A stretch of 60,080 nt of DNA from a virus. A model generated the notes under the pieces. It made no database searches. It saw only the letters and a program-made list of their open reading frames with translations, and was not told the origin of the DNA. The position numbers were made by a program, and so were the translations under genes. The stretch lies in the IMG/VR virus record IMGVR_UViG_3300044535_000805, positions 1 through 60,080 of that record; one strand, 5' to 3'. Shown here one piece after another: positions 32,217-43,491 of the stretch (the stretch's first letter is position 1; each line of letters begins with the position of its first letter).

Positions 32217-32849
32217 TTAAAATTTAAAAATTATTTGGTAAGCGTCGTAAATTGGTTGCTTGCCTTGCTGTGCAAGATACTCAACAATGCGTCGACCTTT
32301 GCCTGTTCTACGATTGTCTTCTAAAAATCTAGCATTGTCATCTATGGTCACAATGGCTCCAGGTTTGATGTGTGGTTCAATAGCTTGAAATTCTTTCAAA
32401 TGATGCTCGGCGCTGTCATGATCGTTTTTCCATTTAACGTCCCAGCTGTCTAGATAAAACAAATCTACTTGACCAAGATCAGGTTGATGTGACAGCCAAG
32501 CCACGCTGTCACTGCAACTGGCGCGAAAACAAGGATTGGGCAACACTGACTGTGCAATGTTTACAGCCGCAGGATCAATGTCTACTGATCTTACTGTGCC
32601 GCTGTGGTGCTCCACAAACTCCACAAACAATTGGGCACTTTGCCCGTCTTTCCAATTGCCTGGATTACGCAGAGTACCAGTTTCCACAATATGATATTCA
32701 GTCTGCTGGAGACTCTCCAAGTAGGCAAATATCAAGTTAAAGCCGTCTGCACGGCAATACAAGCCTTCATGTAGGCCGCGCTTGGCGCCACTGGTGTTTG
32801 AGTTCAAGCGATCAAAGTATTGCTCGCGATAATGTTTAAGCCATGTCAT
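32217..32849 (-). CDS. SAM-dependent methyltransferase-like protein, 210 aa
   Basis: Rossmann-type: HIVETGTLRNPGNW is a motif I variant, followed by TVRSVDIDPAAVNIA with the ribose-binding Asp, the later ASCSDSVAWL, and DLFYLDSWDVKW as motif IV. The C-terminal IKPGAIVTIDDNARF matches the Methyltransf_24-like proteins next door. The ATG at 32849 is 5 bases from a TAAATA box, so a leaderless late mRNA is predicted; a longer frame to 32885 would cover that box. Probable sugar methylation (inference). Confidence 0.75.
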   Translation of the reverse strand: MTWLKHYREQYFDRLNSNTSGAKRGLHEGLYCRADGFNLIFAYLESLQQTEYHIVETGTLRNPGNWKDGQSAQLFVEFVEHHSGTVRSVDIDPAAVNIAQSVLPNPCFRASCSDSVAWLSHQPDLGQVDLFYLDSWDVKWKNDHDSAEHHLKEFQAIEPHIKPGAIVTIDDNARFLEDNRRTGKGRRIVEYLAQQGKQPIYDAYQIIFKF

Positions 32850-32854
32850 GAAGA

Positions 32855-32860
32855 TATTTA
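32855..32860 (-). promoter_or_regulatory. Late box TAAATA, 5 bases before ATG
   Basis: Minus strand CGTAAATA-TCTTC-ATG. Lies near the 5' side of the overlap with the upstream methyltransferase 3' end; no Shine-Dalgarno. Confidence 0.5.
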
Positions 32861-32865
32861 CGTTA

Positions 32866-33465
32866 CTAGATACTGCTGTCCTCAAAATCCGGTTTGTCTA
32901 CCAGCCAGCATCTGCCAGCTCTGCGCACCTTGAGATTGAGATCTCCAAAAAAATCCCACACAGCTTGTTGCACTCCGGGATGGCCTTTGGTGTAGTCATC
33001 ACCACCAAATTGACCGCCTGGGCGTATTTTGGGCCACCAAGCATGCAAGTCTCTTATCACACAATCATAGGTATGACCTGCATCCACATAACAGAAGTCC
33101 ACATCACCTTCATCAAACCAGTCGGCTGCGTCCCAGCTTAGGCTTTTGATGGGTACAATAAGATCCAATACAGGTGCCACATTGCGTTCAAACACCTGTT
33201 CTAAGGTTTGAGATTTTATTATGTCTTGTTCAACTAGTTCTATACCGCCATCCCAGGTGTCCACGCAGTAAAACTCACCAAACTTTTCTCTCTGCAACAA
33301 TTCAACCACACAATAGGCTGTGCTTTTTCCAGTCCAAGCGCCCAGCTCAACCCAACGGCCTCCTGCTGGAAATGAGTCCAACACAATGTCTAACATCACT
33401 GTGTTTTTATGACTCATAAATCCTTCAACGTCTTGATAAAAGTGGTTCATTTTGTATTTACTCAT
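32866..33465 (-). CDS. SAM-dependent methyltransferase, Methyltransf_24 family
   Basis: 199 aa. Motif I GGRWVELGAWTGKST, then FYCVDTWDGG, DVDFCYVDAGHTYD (motif IV with the DAGH signature of this family) and IRPGGQFGGDDYTKGHPGV. These features match the Methyltransf_24 class, common in glycan and macrolide gene clusters. It is divergent from the nucleotidyltransferase gene, with 23 bases between starts. ATG codons at 33465 and 33450 are both possible. Confidence 0.85.
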   Translation of the reverse strand: MSKYKMNHFYQDVEGFMSHKNTVMLDIVLDSFPAGGRWVELGAWTGKSTAYCVVELLQREKFGEFYCVDTWDGGIELVEQDIIKSQTLEQVFERNVAPVLDLIVPIKSLSWDAADWFDEGDVDFCYVDAGHTYDCVIRDLHAWWPKIRPGGQFGGDDYTKGHPGVQQAVWDFFGDLNLKVRRAGRCWLVDKPDFEDSSI

Positions 33466-33475
33466 AATCTTAGCC

Positions 33476-33483
33476 TATAAATA
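33476..33483 (+). promoter_or_regulatory. Perfect T4 late promoter TATAAATA, 5 bases before ATG
   Basis: TATAAATA-TCTGC-ATG on the plus strand. Exact T4 late consensus, placed so that transcription would begin at or next to the ATG at 33489. It heads the plus-strand glycan run to 37429. Confidence 0.75.
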
Positions 33484-33488
33484 TCTGC

Positions 33489-34253
33489 ATGAAAATCGTA
33501 CTTGTAACCGGCGGCTTTGATCCGCTACATTCGGGACACCTTGCCTATTTTGCAGAGGCCAAAAAACTTGGTGACAAACTTATTGTAGGTTTGAATTCAG
33601 ACGCATGGTTGACCCGCAAAAAGGGCAGACCATTCATGCCACTGCAAGAACGAAAAGCAGTGGTTTCCAATCTCAAAGACGTTGACACAGTTGTGACTTA
33701 CAACGATGACGACAACTCTAGCAAGGATGCTATCCTTTGTGTACGTGCGCTGTATCCCATGGCAGAAATTATTTTTGCCAACGGTGGAGATCGCACTGAC
33801 TCTAATATTCCTGAAATGGATGTTGAAGACAACAATCTCCACTTTGTGTTTGGAGTAGGTGGATTTAACAAAGCAAATTCAAGTTCGTGGATCCTGGAAG
33901 ATTGGAAAAAGCCCAAGACACACCGAGCCTGGGGATACTATCGTGTGTTACACGAAGTTGGTGCCAATACCAAACTAAAAGAACTTACTGTTAACCCCAA
34001 AACTTGTCTTAGTATGCAACGTCATGACAGGCGAGCAGAGTTTTGGTTTGTGGCTGAAGGAGAAGCAACAGTTTATACAGTGGATCCTCACAGCACAGAC
34101 CGTGACTTAATGGCCAGTCCTGCCAAGCACCAATCAACTTGGATTAAATTAAACGAGTGGCATCAGCTATGTAATGAAACTGATGAACCGCTAAAACTAA
34201 TTGAGATTCAGTACGGTGAAAACTGTGTTGAGGAAGATATCGAGCGTAGATGA
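33489..34253 (+). CDS. Cytidylyltransferase-like domain fused to a mannose-6-phosphate-isomerase-type cupin
   Basis: A 254-aa two-domain protein. Residues 1-135 are a nucleotidyltransferase of the HxGH class (GGFDPLHSGHLAYF with His14, Gly16 and His17; GLNSDAWLTRKKGRPFMPL), as in the nucleotidyl-transfer half of HldE. Residues about 141-245 match the cupin of type II phosphomannose isomerases (RAWGYYRVL, LKELTVNPKTCLSMQRHDRRA, FWFVAEGEATVYT), though the usual HHH metal segment reads RHDRR. It would activate a sugar phosphate and perhaps isomerise it. It heads a run of overlapping plus-strand genes. Confidence 0.85.
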   Translation: MKIVLVTGGFDPLHSGHLAYFAEAKKLGDKLIVGLNSDAWLTRKKGRPFMPLQERKAVVSNLKDVDTVVTYNDDDNSSKDAILCVRALYPMAEIIFANGGDRTDSNIPEMDVEDNNLHFVFGVGGFNKANSSSWILEDWKKPKTHRAWGYYRVLHEVGANTKLKELTVNPKTCLSMQRHDRRAEFWFVAEGEATVYTVDPHSTDRDLMASPAKHQSTWIKLNEWHQLCNETDEPLKLIEIQYGENCVEEDIERR

Positions 34254-34939
34254 AAGATATCATACCAATCTTCGTTGGCTATGATCCACGTGAAGCCATA
34301 GCATATCATACCTGTGTCAACAGCATTATTAGAAATGCAAGCCGTCCTGTGAGCATTGTGCCTGTAGCACTTAACTTGTTTCGAGACTACGACGAAACAC
34401 ACACCGATGGCAGTAACCACTTTATCTACACACGTTTCTTGGTACCATATCTCATGGGATTCTCAGGATCGGCTATTTTTATTGATGGCGACATGATTGT
34501 GCGAGGAGACATTGCTGAACTTTGGGAGTTACGAAATCCTTACATGGATGTACAAGTAGTCAAGCATGACTACAAGACTCGCATGCCTGTAAAATACCTA
34601 GGAGCAAAAAATGAAGACTATCCTCGAAAAAATTGGAGTAGTGTTATTCTGTGGAATTGTAATAGCTTTCCTAACCGGCGACTTACTCCTGAGTTCATTC
34701 AAAAATCCACAGGCAGTGAGCTCCACCGCTTCTCGTGGATAGATGATGAGCGTGTTGGTGAACTACCAAAGGAATGGAATTGGTTGCCTGATGAATACGG
34801 GCCAAACCCCGACGCCAAGCTCTTGCATTATACCTTGGGCACTCCATGCTTTCACGAGTTTGCTGATACACCACAGGGTAACGAGTGGCACAGAGAACGC
34901 ATACTAACAGAGTACTGCCAACAAAGAGATATCATATGA
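34250..34939 (+). CDS. Glycosyltransferase family 8-like protein
   Basis: 229 aa. FVGYDPREAIAYHTCVNSI is the nucleotide-binding start of a GT8-like fold; FIYTRFLVPYLMG and AIFIDGDMIVRGDI give the DxD (DGD) motif; LLHYTLGTPCFHEF is the C-terminal H-x-x-G-type closing loop. GT8 members include LPS galactosyl- and glucosyltransferases. It overlaps both neighbours as ATGA. Confidence 0.85.
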   Translation: MKDIIPIFVGYDPREAIAYHTCVNSIIRNASRPVSIVPVALNLFRDYDETHTDGSNHFIYTRFLVPYLMGFSGSAIFIDGDMIVRGDIAELWELRNPYMDVQVVKHDYKTRMPVKYLGAKNEDYPRKNWSSVILWNCNSFPNRRLTPEFIQKSTGSELHRFSWIDDERVGELPKEWNWLPDEYGPNPDAKLLHYTLGTPCFHEFADTPQGNEWHRERILTEYCQQRDII

Positions 34940-35748
34940 CCAATTTTATTTTCCTTAGCAAAGGCAACCAAGATGAGTACATCAACATGTTGGCCAAGAG
35001 CGCGGGACAAGAACCCACAGACACAGACTTTTTTGACTACAAGTACGATGTATTGCAAGATGGTATGACTCCTGTATTGCGTGGTATTTTGAAATACAAA
35101 ATCATGCAGAAGTGTCTGGCCGATAACAAAGATTTTTACTACGTGGATTCTGGCTACGTGGGCAACAACATCAGCAGACACAATCGCATGGGCAACAAAC
35201 TGTATCATCGCATTGTTAAAAACGATTTGCAACAGACTGAAATACGTCCGCGCCCCGGTGATCGTTGGAAAGCACTTGACATCAAACTGCAACCAAGAAA
35301 GTTTGGCAGAAAAATTGTTGTGGCTGCACCAGACGAAAAACCCTGCAGGTATTATGGGGTTGATCAAGCAAAGTGGGTAGAACAAACTGTTGAAGAGATT
35401 AAAAAATACACTGACCGTCCAATTGTGGTACGAGAACGAGCACCAAAACGAATTGACCGTGTGGTAACAGCGCCGTTGCATCAAGTGTTGGCGCAAGATG
35501 TTCATGCTCTTGTGACCTTTAACAGTGTTGCGGCAGTGGAATCTATTTTTTCAGGCGTACCAGCTTTTGTACTGGCTCCCAGTCATGTGGCACAACCTGT
35601 GTCTAGCATGTATTTGAGTCAAATTGAAAATCCTTACTGGGCAGATCAAGACAAATTAGATGCATGGTGCCATAGCATGGCCTATGGTCAATATCATGTG
35701 CGTGAACTACGCGATGGAACTGCTTTTAGAATGATGCAAGAACTATGA
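34936..35748 (+). CDS. Glycosyltransferase-like protein, RDGT family member 1
   Basis: 270 aa from the ATG at 34936 (ATGA overlap with the GT8 stop). It shares with the genes at 35745 and 38892 a GT-B/capsule-synthase-like C-terminal half: a strand with VVVAAPDEKPCRYYG, TDRPIVVRERAPKR, then VTFNSVAAVESIFSGVPAFVLA, and a closing WCHSMAYGQYHVRELRDGT. The NS-x-AAVES-x-x-x-GVPAF segment is the donor-binding region typical of polysaccharide synthases such as CDP-glycerol-phosphotransferase-like enzymes. The exact reaction is unknown. Confidence 0.78.
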   Translation: MTNFIFLSKGNQDEYINMLAKSAGQEPTDTDFFDYKYDVLQDGMTPVLRGILKYKIMQKCLADNKDFYYVDSGYVGNNISRHNRMGNKLYHRIVKNDLQQTEIRPRPGDRWKALDIKLQPRKFGRKIVVAAPDEKPCRYYGVDQAKWVEQTVEEIKKYTDRPIVVRERAPKRIDRVVTAPLHQVLAQDVHALVTFNSVAAVESIFSGVPAFVLAPSHVAQPVSSMYLSQIENPYWADQDKLDAWCHSMAYGQYHVRELRDGTAFRMMQEL

Positions 35749-36713
35749 AAGTTGTAAGCTATTTGGCTACGTTGCCAAGAAAAGAACAATACACTTCTGA
35801 GGAAAGTCTAAAGGCTGCCACAGACAAACTCAATACATTGAAGTTTTTTATTCAAGGTGTACAGGCCTGCGGTGACGAAGGAGTCATGGTTGACGACTTT
35901 AACTATCAGCCCAGTGATGTGGCCGTGATACTGGGTTGGGTACACGAGCATGGAAAAACTGCCCCACACCTACAACTGCGTCAGCAGATACTAGATGAAC
36001 AGCGAAACTACAATGGTCGTACTGTGATTGCTGACAGTAATCTTTTCCTTTACAAAAACACTGCCAATCCTGGTTACTGGTTGCGTTACAGTTTTGATGG
36101 TGTGTTTCCCAACACCGGCACGTATTGTGATACTGCACCCGATCCTGCTCGTTGGTTGGCAGTACAACAAAATCTCAACATAAATCTCAAACCATGGCGT
36201 ACACAAGGCAACCATATCCTGTTGTGTTTGCAACGTGACGGTGGCTGGAGCATGGGCGGCTTTGAAGTGCTGGACTGGGCCGTGAAAAACATAATGCATT
36301 TGCGCAGATACACCAAACGTCCCATACGCATACGTGCGCATCCTGGTGACAAACGAGCCAAGAAGTACTGCGATAGATTAATGAAGCTGTGCATTGGCCG
36401 CAGACTACTCAATGTAGAACTCAGCGCACCCAACACATCATTGGAACACGATTTGAAAAATTGTTGGGCAGTGGTCAATCATAACTCCAGTCCCACAGTG
36501 GGTGCGGCCATAGAAGGTATTCCTGTTTTTGTTACTGATCCTGAACGCAGTCAAGTACGAGAAATTGCCGAAACAAGATTGGACAAAATAGAAACTCCCA
36601 TAACACCTGATCGTGATGCATGGATTCAGCGTCTAAGTCAGTTCCACTGGAGCCATCATGAACTCAGAGATGGCACAGCCTGGGCACACATGAGAAAGTT
36701 TGTGGAAAAATGA
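35745..36713 (+). CDS. Glycosyltransferase-like protein, RDGT family member 2
   Basis: 322 aa, the longest of the three paralogs. N-terminal strands (VAVILGWVHEHGKTAPHL) are followed by HILLCLQRDGGWSMGGF, RPIRIRAHPGDKRA, AVVNHNSSPTVGAAIEGIPVF and LSQFHWSHHELRDGTAW. The RxHPGD motif and NHNSS-x-x-VGAAIEGIPVF match the nucleotide-sugar region of capsule-type transferases. ATGA overlaps on both sides. Confidence 0.78.
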   Translation: MKVVSYLATLPRKEQYTSEESLKAATDKLNTLKFFIQGVQACGDEGVMVDDFNYQPSDVAVILGWVHEHGKTAPHLQLRQQILDEQRNYNGRTVIADSNLFLYKNTANPGYWLRYSFDGVFPNTGTYCDTAPDPARWLAVQQNLNINLKPWRTQGNHILLCLQRDGGWSMGGFEVLDWAVKNIMHLRRYTKRPIRIRAHPGDKRAKKYCDRLMKLCIGRRLLNVELSAPNTSLEHDLKNCWAVVNHNSSPTVGAAIEGIPVFVTDPERSQVREIAETRLDKIETPITPDRDAWIQRLSQFHWSHHELRDGTAWAHMRKFVEK

Positions 36714-37429
36714 TAGAAATTATTACCAGCTTTGACCAACGTTACCATGACCTAATAGGCAAGGATTGCGTGAGCAGTTTTTTAGAACACTGGGATTCAC
36801 AATTTCAGTTGACATGCTATGTGGAAGGCTTTGCCTTGCCCGAACATGAAAGAATCAAACAGATTGATTTTAACTCACAAGTGGATCCAGAGTATCATGC
36901 ATTGCAACAAGACACTGAGTATGGTGTACAAGTCAAAAAGTTTAGCAAAAAAGCATTCAGTGTGATACACGCCATGTATCACAGCACCGCAGATTGGATC
37001 TTGTGGCTGGATGCTGACGTTGTTACCATGAAGTCCGTGCCTGCACACTTGATCTTGGACTGTATGCGGTCTGAAGATCTTGCCATGTACATGGGAGTAA
37101 CCTACACTCAAGACAAGTCAGGTAACCCTGGATCATGGCTTGTGCCCGAAACAGGTGTGTTTGCTGTAAACACTCAGCATGAAAAGTTTGAAGAATTTAG
37201 AAACGAGTATCGTAGACGCTATGTTGAACGCGATCATGCTGACCTGCGTAGATTCTACGACAACGATGTGTTTGGTGCCGCAATCAATCTTGCTAGCGCA
37301 CCAGTGTATGATTTGTGTGAGGGATTTGCCAAGCCTTACAAAACACCTTTGCCGCACACAGTACTAGGTGAGTTCCTTATTCACTACAAGGCCAAGCACA
37401 GCAAGGCCGAATATCAAACAGACCAATAA
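36710..37429 (+). CDS. Glycosyltransferase-like protein, GT-A fold, 239 aa
   Basis: IITSFDQRYHDLIGKDCVSS opens a GT-A-type domain; WILWLDADVVTMKSVP supplies the DxD motif (DAD), and WLVPETGVFAVNTQ and YDNDVFGAAINL correspond to acceptor-site strands. The C-terminal FLIHYKAKHSKAEY ends with a catalytic-type HxxxKH segment. It ends the plus-strand run and overlaps the convergent gene at 37414 by 16 bases. Confidence 0.8.
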   Translation: MIEIITSFDQRYHDLIGKDCVSSFLEHWDSQFQLTCYVEGFALPEHERIKQIDFNSQVDPEYHALQQDTEYGVQVKKFSKKAFSVIHAMYHSTADWILWLDADVVTMKSVPAHLILDCMRSEDLAMYMGVTYTQDKSGNPGSWLVPETGVFAVNTQHEKFEEFRNEYRRRYVERDHADLRRFYDNDVFGAAINLASAPVYDLCEGFAKPYKTPLPHTVLGEFLIHYKAKHSKAEYQTDQ

Positions 37430-38229
37430 CTTTCGCTTCGAGGCTGAATAAGATCCTTGGCTAAACTACGCCCAGTTTCTTTTCGTTTGCCCTTAAGGTG
37501 ATCTAAGTATGCACCCCAGGGTGTGTTGATCAAGGGATGTCCTTCTCCTTTGATCAGTCCGTGACTCCAGTTTAGCTGGCGCCATTTGGGATGGGCCGCT
37601 TGTACTTCGTTGCGAGTCTCATCAAAAACCCAGCAGTCGTTCCACTCAGCCATGGTCATCAGTCGACCTGAATCATAGGCCAACTGAAACTCTTTGAGCC
37701 ATGTTAGTGTTACAGGGTCACGTAGGTTCATGCCGTATAAGCCACATTCACTAAACTTGCGTTCGCGTCCTAGATATGCTAGGCCTATCTTGGCGGGCAT
37801 TTGACTGGTAATAAATTCTTCAGTAATAGGTGTGTGGCACACCATGTCTGCGTCCATCCAAAACAACACATCAGCGTCACAGTTTGCCGCACTGTGAAAC
37901 ACCGAATATGCTTTGTGACTGAATCTAATAGCGTCCCAACGAAACCCTATACCAGGTGCTTTGCCTTTGCGATCTACAGGACCTGTTGCAACCAAGCCAC
38001 GTGCTCTAGGATCACCGCCCCAGCGTTGCTTGAAGGTGACAATTTCAGGACTCACAGCATGTAGATCTCTAACATGCAGATTGGGTGCGCTTTGACGTAT
38101 TGCACAGTCTTCAGTGTAAACGTATAGATCAATTTCTTGGGGCCAGTTTTGTAAAAACGTGTCAATCATGCGACTGGCATAGCGTTCGTAGCCGCTGGCA
38201 TTGAATGTTGTAACAACTGCGTATTTCAT
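37414..38229 (-). CDS. Glycosyltransferase-like protein, GT-A fold, 271 aa
   Basis: From the ATG at 38229, which overlaps the FkbM gene stop as ATGA. AVVTTFNASGYERYASRMI begins the fold; VLFWMDADMVCHTPI is the DxD motif, with WGGDPRARG and GLYGMNLRDP as further conserved-looking loops; QLNWSHGLIKGEGHPLINTPW supplies the C-terminal His. It is related in plan to the gene at 36710 but divergent in sequence and on the opposite strand. Confidence 0.78.
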   Translation of the reverse strand: MKYAVVTTFNASGYERYASRMIDTFLQNWPQEIDLYVYTEDCAIRQSAPNLHVRDLHAVSPEIVTFKQRWGGDPRARGLVATGPVDRKGKAPGIGFRWDAIRFSHKAYSVFHSAANCDADVLFWMDADMVCHTPITEEFITSQMPAKIGLAYLGRERKFSECGLYGMNLRDPVTLTWLKEFQLAYDSGRLMTMAEWNDCWVFDETRNEVQAAHPKWRQLNWSHGLIKGEGHPLINTPWGAYLDHLKGKRKETGRSLAKDLIQPRSESYWSV

Positions 38230-38873
38230 TTGGGTATCCATATTGTATTGCTCTTGCTCTTGACCGGCGCCGCTTCATATGGGCCGCACAAATCATTGAG
38301 CCACTGTCTGTGTTGATCTCGTTGACCGTTGTCCTCAATCAACAACCAAGGTCTATTGCGTTGTATAGTATCACGACTTCCGTCTAACACTGCATTTTCA
38401 AAACCTTCAACATCAATCTTGATCCAGTCAACTGATTCAAAATTGAATCGATCCAGTGTAGTTAACTCTCCAGTGTGCTTTTCAAACTCTGGATTGGGCA
38501 CAAACTCTGCTACTTGTTTGGTGTGTCCGCACTTGAGAGTTTGTAATTCAAATGTTGCTGTTTGATCTCGATCGCTGAGACCCAAGTTATGCAATTCTAC
38601 ATTGCTGTAATTTTCTAGATTTTTTTGCAAAACTTCAAAATTTTTAAGTACTGGTTCAAAACATATCACATGTTCAAAACGTTCAGCACTGGGCCTAGCA
38701 AATATGCCAATGTTGGCACCAATATCAATCATGGTACGCTTGCGTGGAATATTGTTGTACACATACCAACGGTAACGATTTTGATAATGCACATCTACCA
38801 CTTCCTGCAATCGTTCACTGAAAAATCCAGTTGGTGGTTCAGGAGAATACCAAAGTGAGTTTATTTTATACAT
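38226..38873 (-). CDS. FkbM family methyltransferase
   Basis: O-methyltransferase of the FkbM class, typically acting on sugar or polyketide hydroxyls. Motif I is MIDIGANIGIFARP, followed by VICFEPVLKNFEVLQKNL, the D-x-x-TLDRF segment, and the family hallmark WIKIDVEGFENAVLDG. 215 aa is the usual length. A TAAATA box ends 7 bases before the ATG. The gene is divergent from the RDGT member at 38892, 18 bases away. Confidence 0.9.
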   Translation of the reverse strand: MYKINSLWYSPEPPTGFFSERLQEVVDVHYQNRYRWYVYNNIPRKRTMIDIGANIGIFARPSAERFEHVICFEPVLKNFEVLQKNLENYSNVELHNLGLSDRDQTATFELQTLKCGHTKQVAEFVPNPEFEKHTGELTTLDRFNFESVDWIKIDVEGFENAVLDGSRDTIQRNRPWLLIEDNGQRDQHRQWLNDLCGPYEAAPVKSKSNTIWIPK

Positions 38874-38880
38874 ATATAAC

Positions 38881-38886
38881 TATTTA
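38881..38886 (-). promoter_or_regulatory. Late box TTAAATA, 7 bases before ATG
   Basis: Minus strand ATTAAATA-GTTATAT-ATG in the 18-base divergent gap between 38873 and 38892; predicts a leaderless late mRNA for the FkbM gene. Confidence 0.5.
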
Positions 38887-38891
38887 ATCAA

Positions 38892-41794
<2,903 letters not shown>

Positions 41795-41801
41795 ATTTTC
41801 C

Positions 41802-42254
41802 TTAAACTTGAATATCTTCCATACCTGCTGTGCGCAAACGAACTACATGTCCCATTTGCCACTGCTTGGAATCCAGGCCTTTCATGATGCCCAACCATCG
41901 GTTACGCAACAAGGCCACTTCGTTGATGATAGTTTCAAAGTCAATCACTTCGTCTTCACCATCAACATATTTTTCAGCATCCCTACTGGTCAGCGCACGA
42001 GCATAGGCTTCCAGATACTTTTGAAAATGCTTGCGTCGAATCTTGCGCAGTTGGATGTTGAGATAGTTTAACACAGCTTCAATTTCTTGCAGTTGGTTAA
42101 ATCTATGTTCAGTAATGCCCGGCAAGGTTGTGATGTTTTTCTCTACCAGGCCCCCAATACGACAATCCTTCTTGGCAGACTCAAGCTCGTGTTCATAGTG
42201 AGCAATAAAGTCTGGTATTGCATCAAGGCCGGCAGTTATACGACTATACCACAT
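41802..42254 (-). CDS. uvsY: Recombination mediator UvsY
   Basis: Loads the UvsX recombinase on gp32-coated ssDNA. 150 aa; GITEHRFNQLQEIEAVLNYL, RKIRRKHFQKYLEAYARAL, SRDAEKYVDGEDEVIDF and LRNRWLGIMKGLDSKQWQ strongly match the UvsY of T4-like cyanophages. It overlaps the radical SAM gene upstream by 11 bases and precedes metK. Confidence 0.92.
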   Translation of the reverse strand: MWYSRITAGLDAIPDFIAHYEHELESAKKDCRIGGLVEKNITTLPGITEHRFNQLQEIEAVLNYLNIQLRKIRRKHFQKYLEAYARALTSRDAEKYVDGEDEVIDFETIINEVALLRNRWLGIMKGLDSKQWQMGHVVRLRTAGMEDIQV

Positions 42255-43491
42255 ATTTTTTATACTTTACTAACCAAGGGAATAGCACAGTCCAGTCGGT
42301 GCCACGGCGACGATCTTTTTCTTCTAAAAATACAAAAAGATCACGGATATCTGTTGGGCTGTGAGTTGGCTGGCATATTTGTTGAAATATGCCTTTCATG
42401 TATTCATACGCTAGAGAATCCTCATCTGTGTCTGTGGGCAATAGACTTAAAATAGTATCCATATCTTTTTCAAATTCATCTCCGGGCAATATACCTGACT
42501 TTAAATAATTTGGTCCCGGTTCTACTCCTGAAAACCAATGTCCTATTTTACGCTCTTTGCGCCATTCTATTAATTTTGTTAAAAGTTCTGGCATAGTCTT
42601 AATTGTTAATACTGAAATAGTTTGATTGATCATAAGATATAACCATTTATACTGCATCAGATAACGAAAATTTTCCTCCCATCTTTTAAGATCGATTCCG
42701 TATCTCACATATTCTTGTTGAGGTCCCCAACAATCAATACTGACACTAATGTCAATTCTGGCAATCTTTCGATCTACTAATAGTTTACGAAATTTAGGTA
42801 TAAATGATGCCAATCGTTCTGGAGATACCATAAGATTGGTTACGATATTTAATTGGCAGTCAGGATTGGGATATTTGTCAACCATTTCTAAGAAATAATC
42901 AAATTCCTGTTGTATCAATGGTTCGCCACCTAAAATTCCCAATCGTTTAAGTTTAGGAAATCCATCAGGAAACCATTCCCAAAATAAAGGAACATAGTCT
43001 TTGTATTTGTTTTTAATAATAGGAAGGTGTACTCCTCCTTGTTTGAATTCTTTAAATTTGTTGTTTTCTGCTGTGTTGGTACTACTAAGACCATTGGGAC
43101 AATATAAACATCCCATGTTACAAGCACTACTAAAATATACTTCTAGTAGAGTAGGGCTAACGTTAACGGCCTGAAGATTATGTTCTAATTCTGGCGGTGA
43201 CATATCAGGTATGCTTAAATGGCGCATGCGATCGCTTGTGCCCCCTACTTCTTCAATTTTACGACAATAAGCACAACTATCTTCTGGCCATAGTCCCTGC
43301 AACATTTGTTGCCGATCCTGTATTTTTAATGGAGTATTATGAAATTGCATAAAGTCTTCTGGAGCAACTGTGCCAATGGCTGTTCGATGACAGCTTCCTG
43401 TTACACCATTATTAAGATATAATGTACTCCATGCCCATTTAAGTTGGCAAGCGGTATTTGTTTTTATTGGAAAATATTTTTTGTCAGGCAT
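42244..43491 (-). CDS. Radical SAM protein with N-terminal four-Cys module (family member A)
   Basis: 415 aa. The catalytic cluster is CNMGCLYC (Cys124, Cys128, Cys131), followed by ILGGEPLIQQEFDYF (the GGEP SAM-binding motif), NIVTNLM and IDISVSIDCWG strands of the partial barrel. The N-terminus carries a SPASM/twitch-like set Cys15, Cys34, Cys73, Cys76 (last pair CAYC) that should bind an auxiliary Fe-S cluster. EYVRYGIDLKRWEENF is the family-specific segment. Probable role: oxidation or modification of a sugar or peptide (family inference). It overlaps both neighbours. Confidence 0.88.
   Translation of the reverse strand: MPDKKYFPIKTNTACQLKWAWSTLYLNNGVTGSCHRTAIGTVAPEDFMQFHNTPLKIQDRQQMLQGLWPEDSCAYCRKIEEVGGTSDRMRHLSIPDMSPPELEHNLQAVNVSPTLLEVYFSSACNMGCLYCPNGLSSTNTAENNKFKEFKQGGVHLPIIKNKYKDYVPLFWEWFPDGFPKLKRLGILGGEPLIQQEFDYFLEMVDKYPNPDCQLNIVTNLMVSPERLASFIPKFRKLLVDRKIARIDISVSIDCWGPQQEYVRYGIDLKRWEENFRYLMQYKWLYLMINQTISVLTIKTMPELLTKLIEWRKERKIGHWFSGVEPGPNYLKSGILPGDEFEKDMDTILSLLPTDTDEDSLAYEYMKGIFQQICQPTHSPTDIRDLFVFLEEKDRRRGTDWTVLFPWLVKYKKYVV

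Noticed and set aside
34852-35505. A 217-codon minus-strand frame opposite the RDGT member 1 gene
   Set aside because: Antisense shadow; Cys/Phe/His-rich low-quality sequence, while the plus-strand frame has GT motifs and ATGA coupling.
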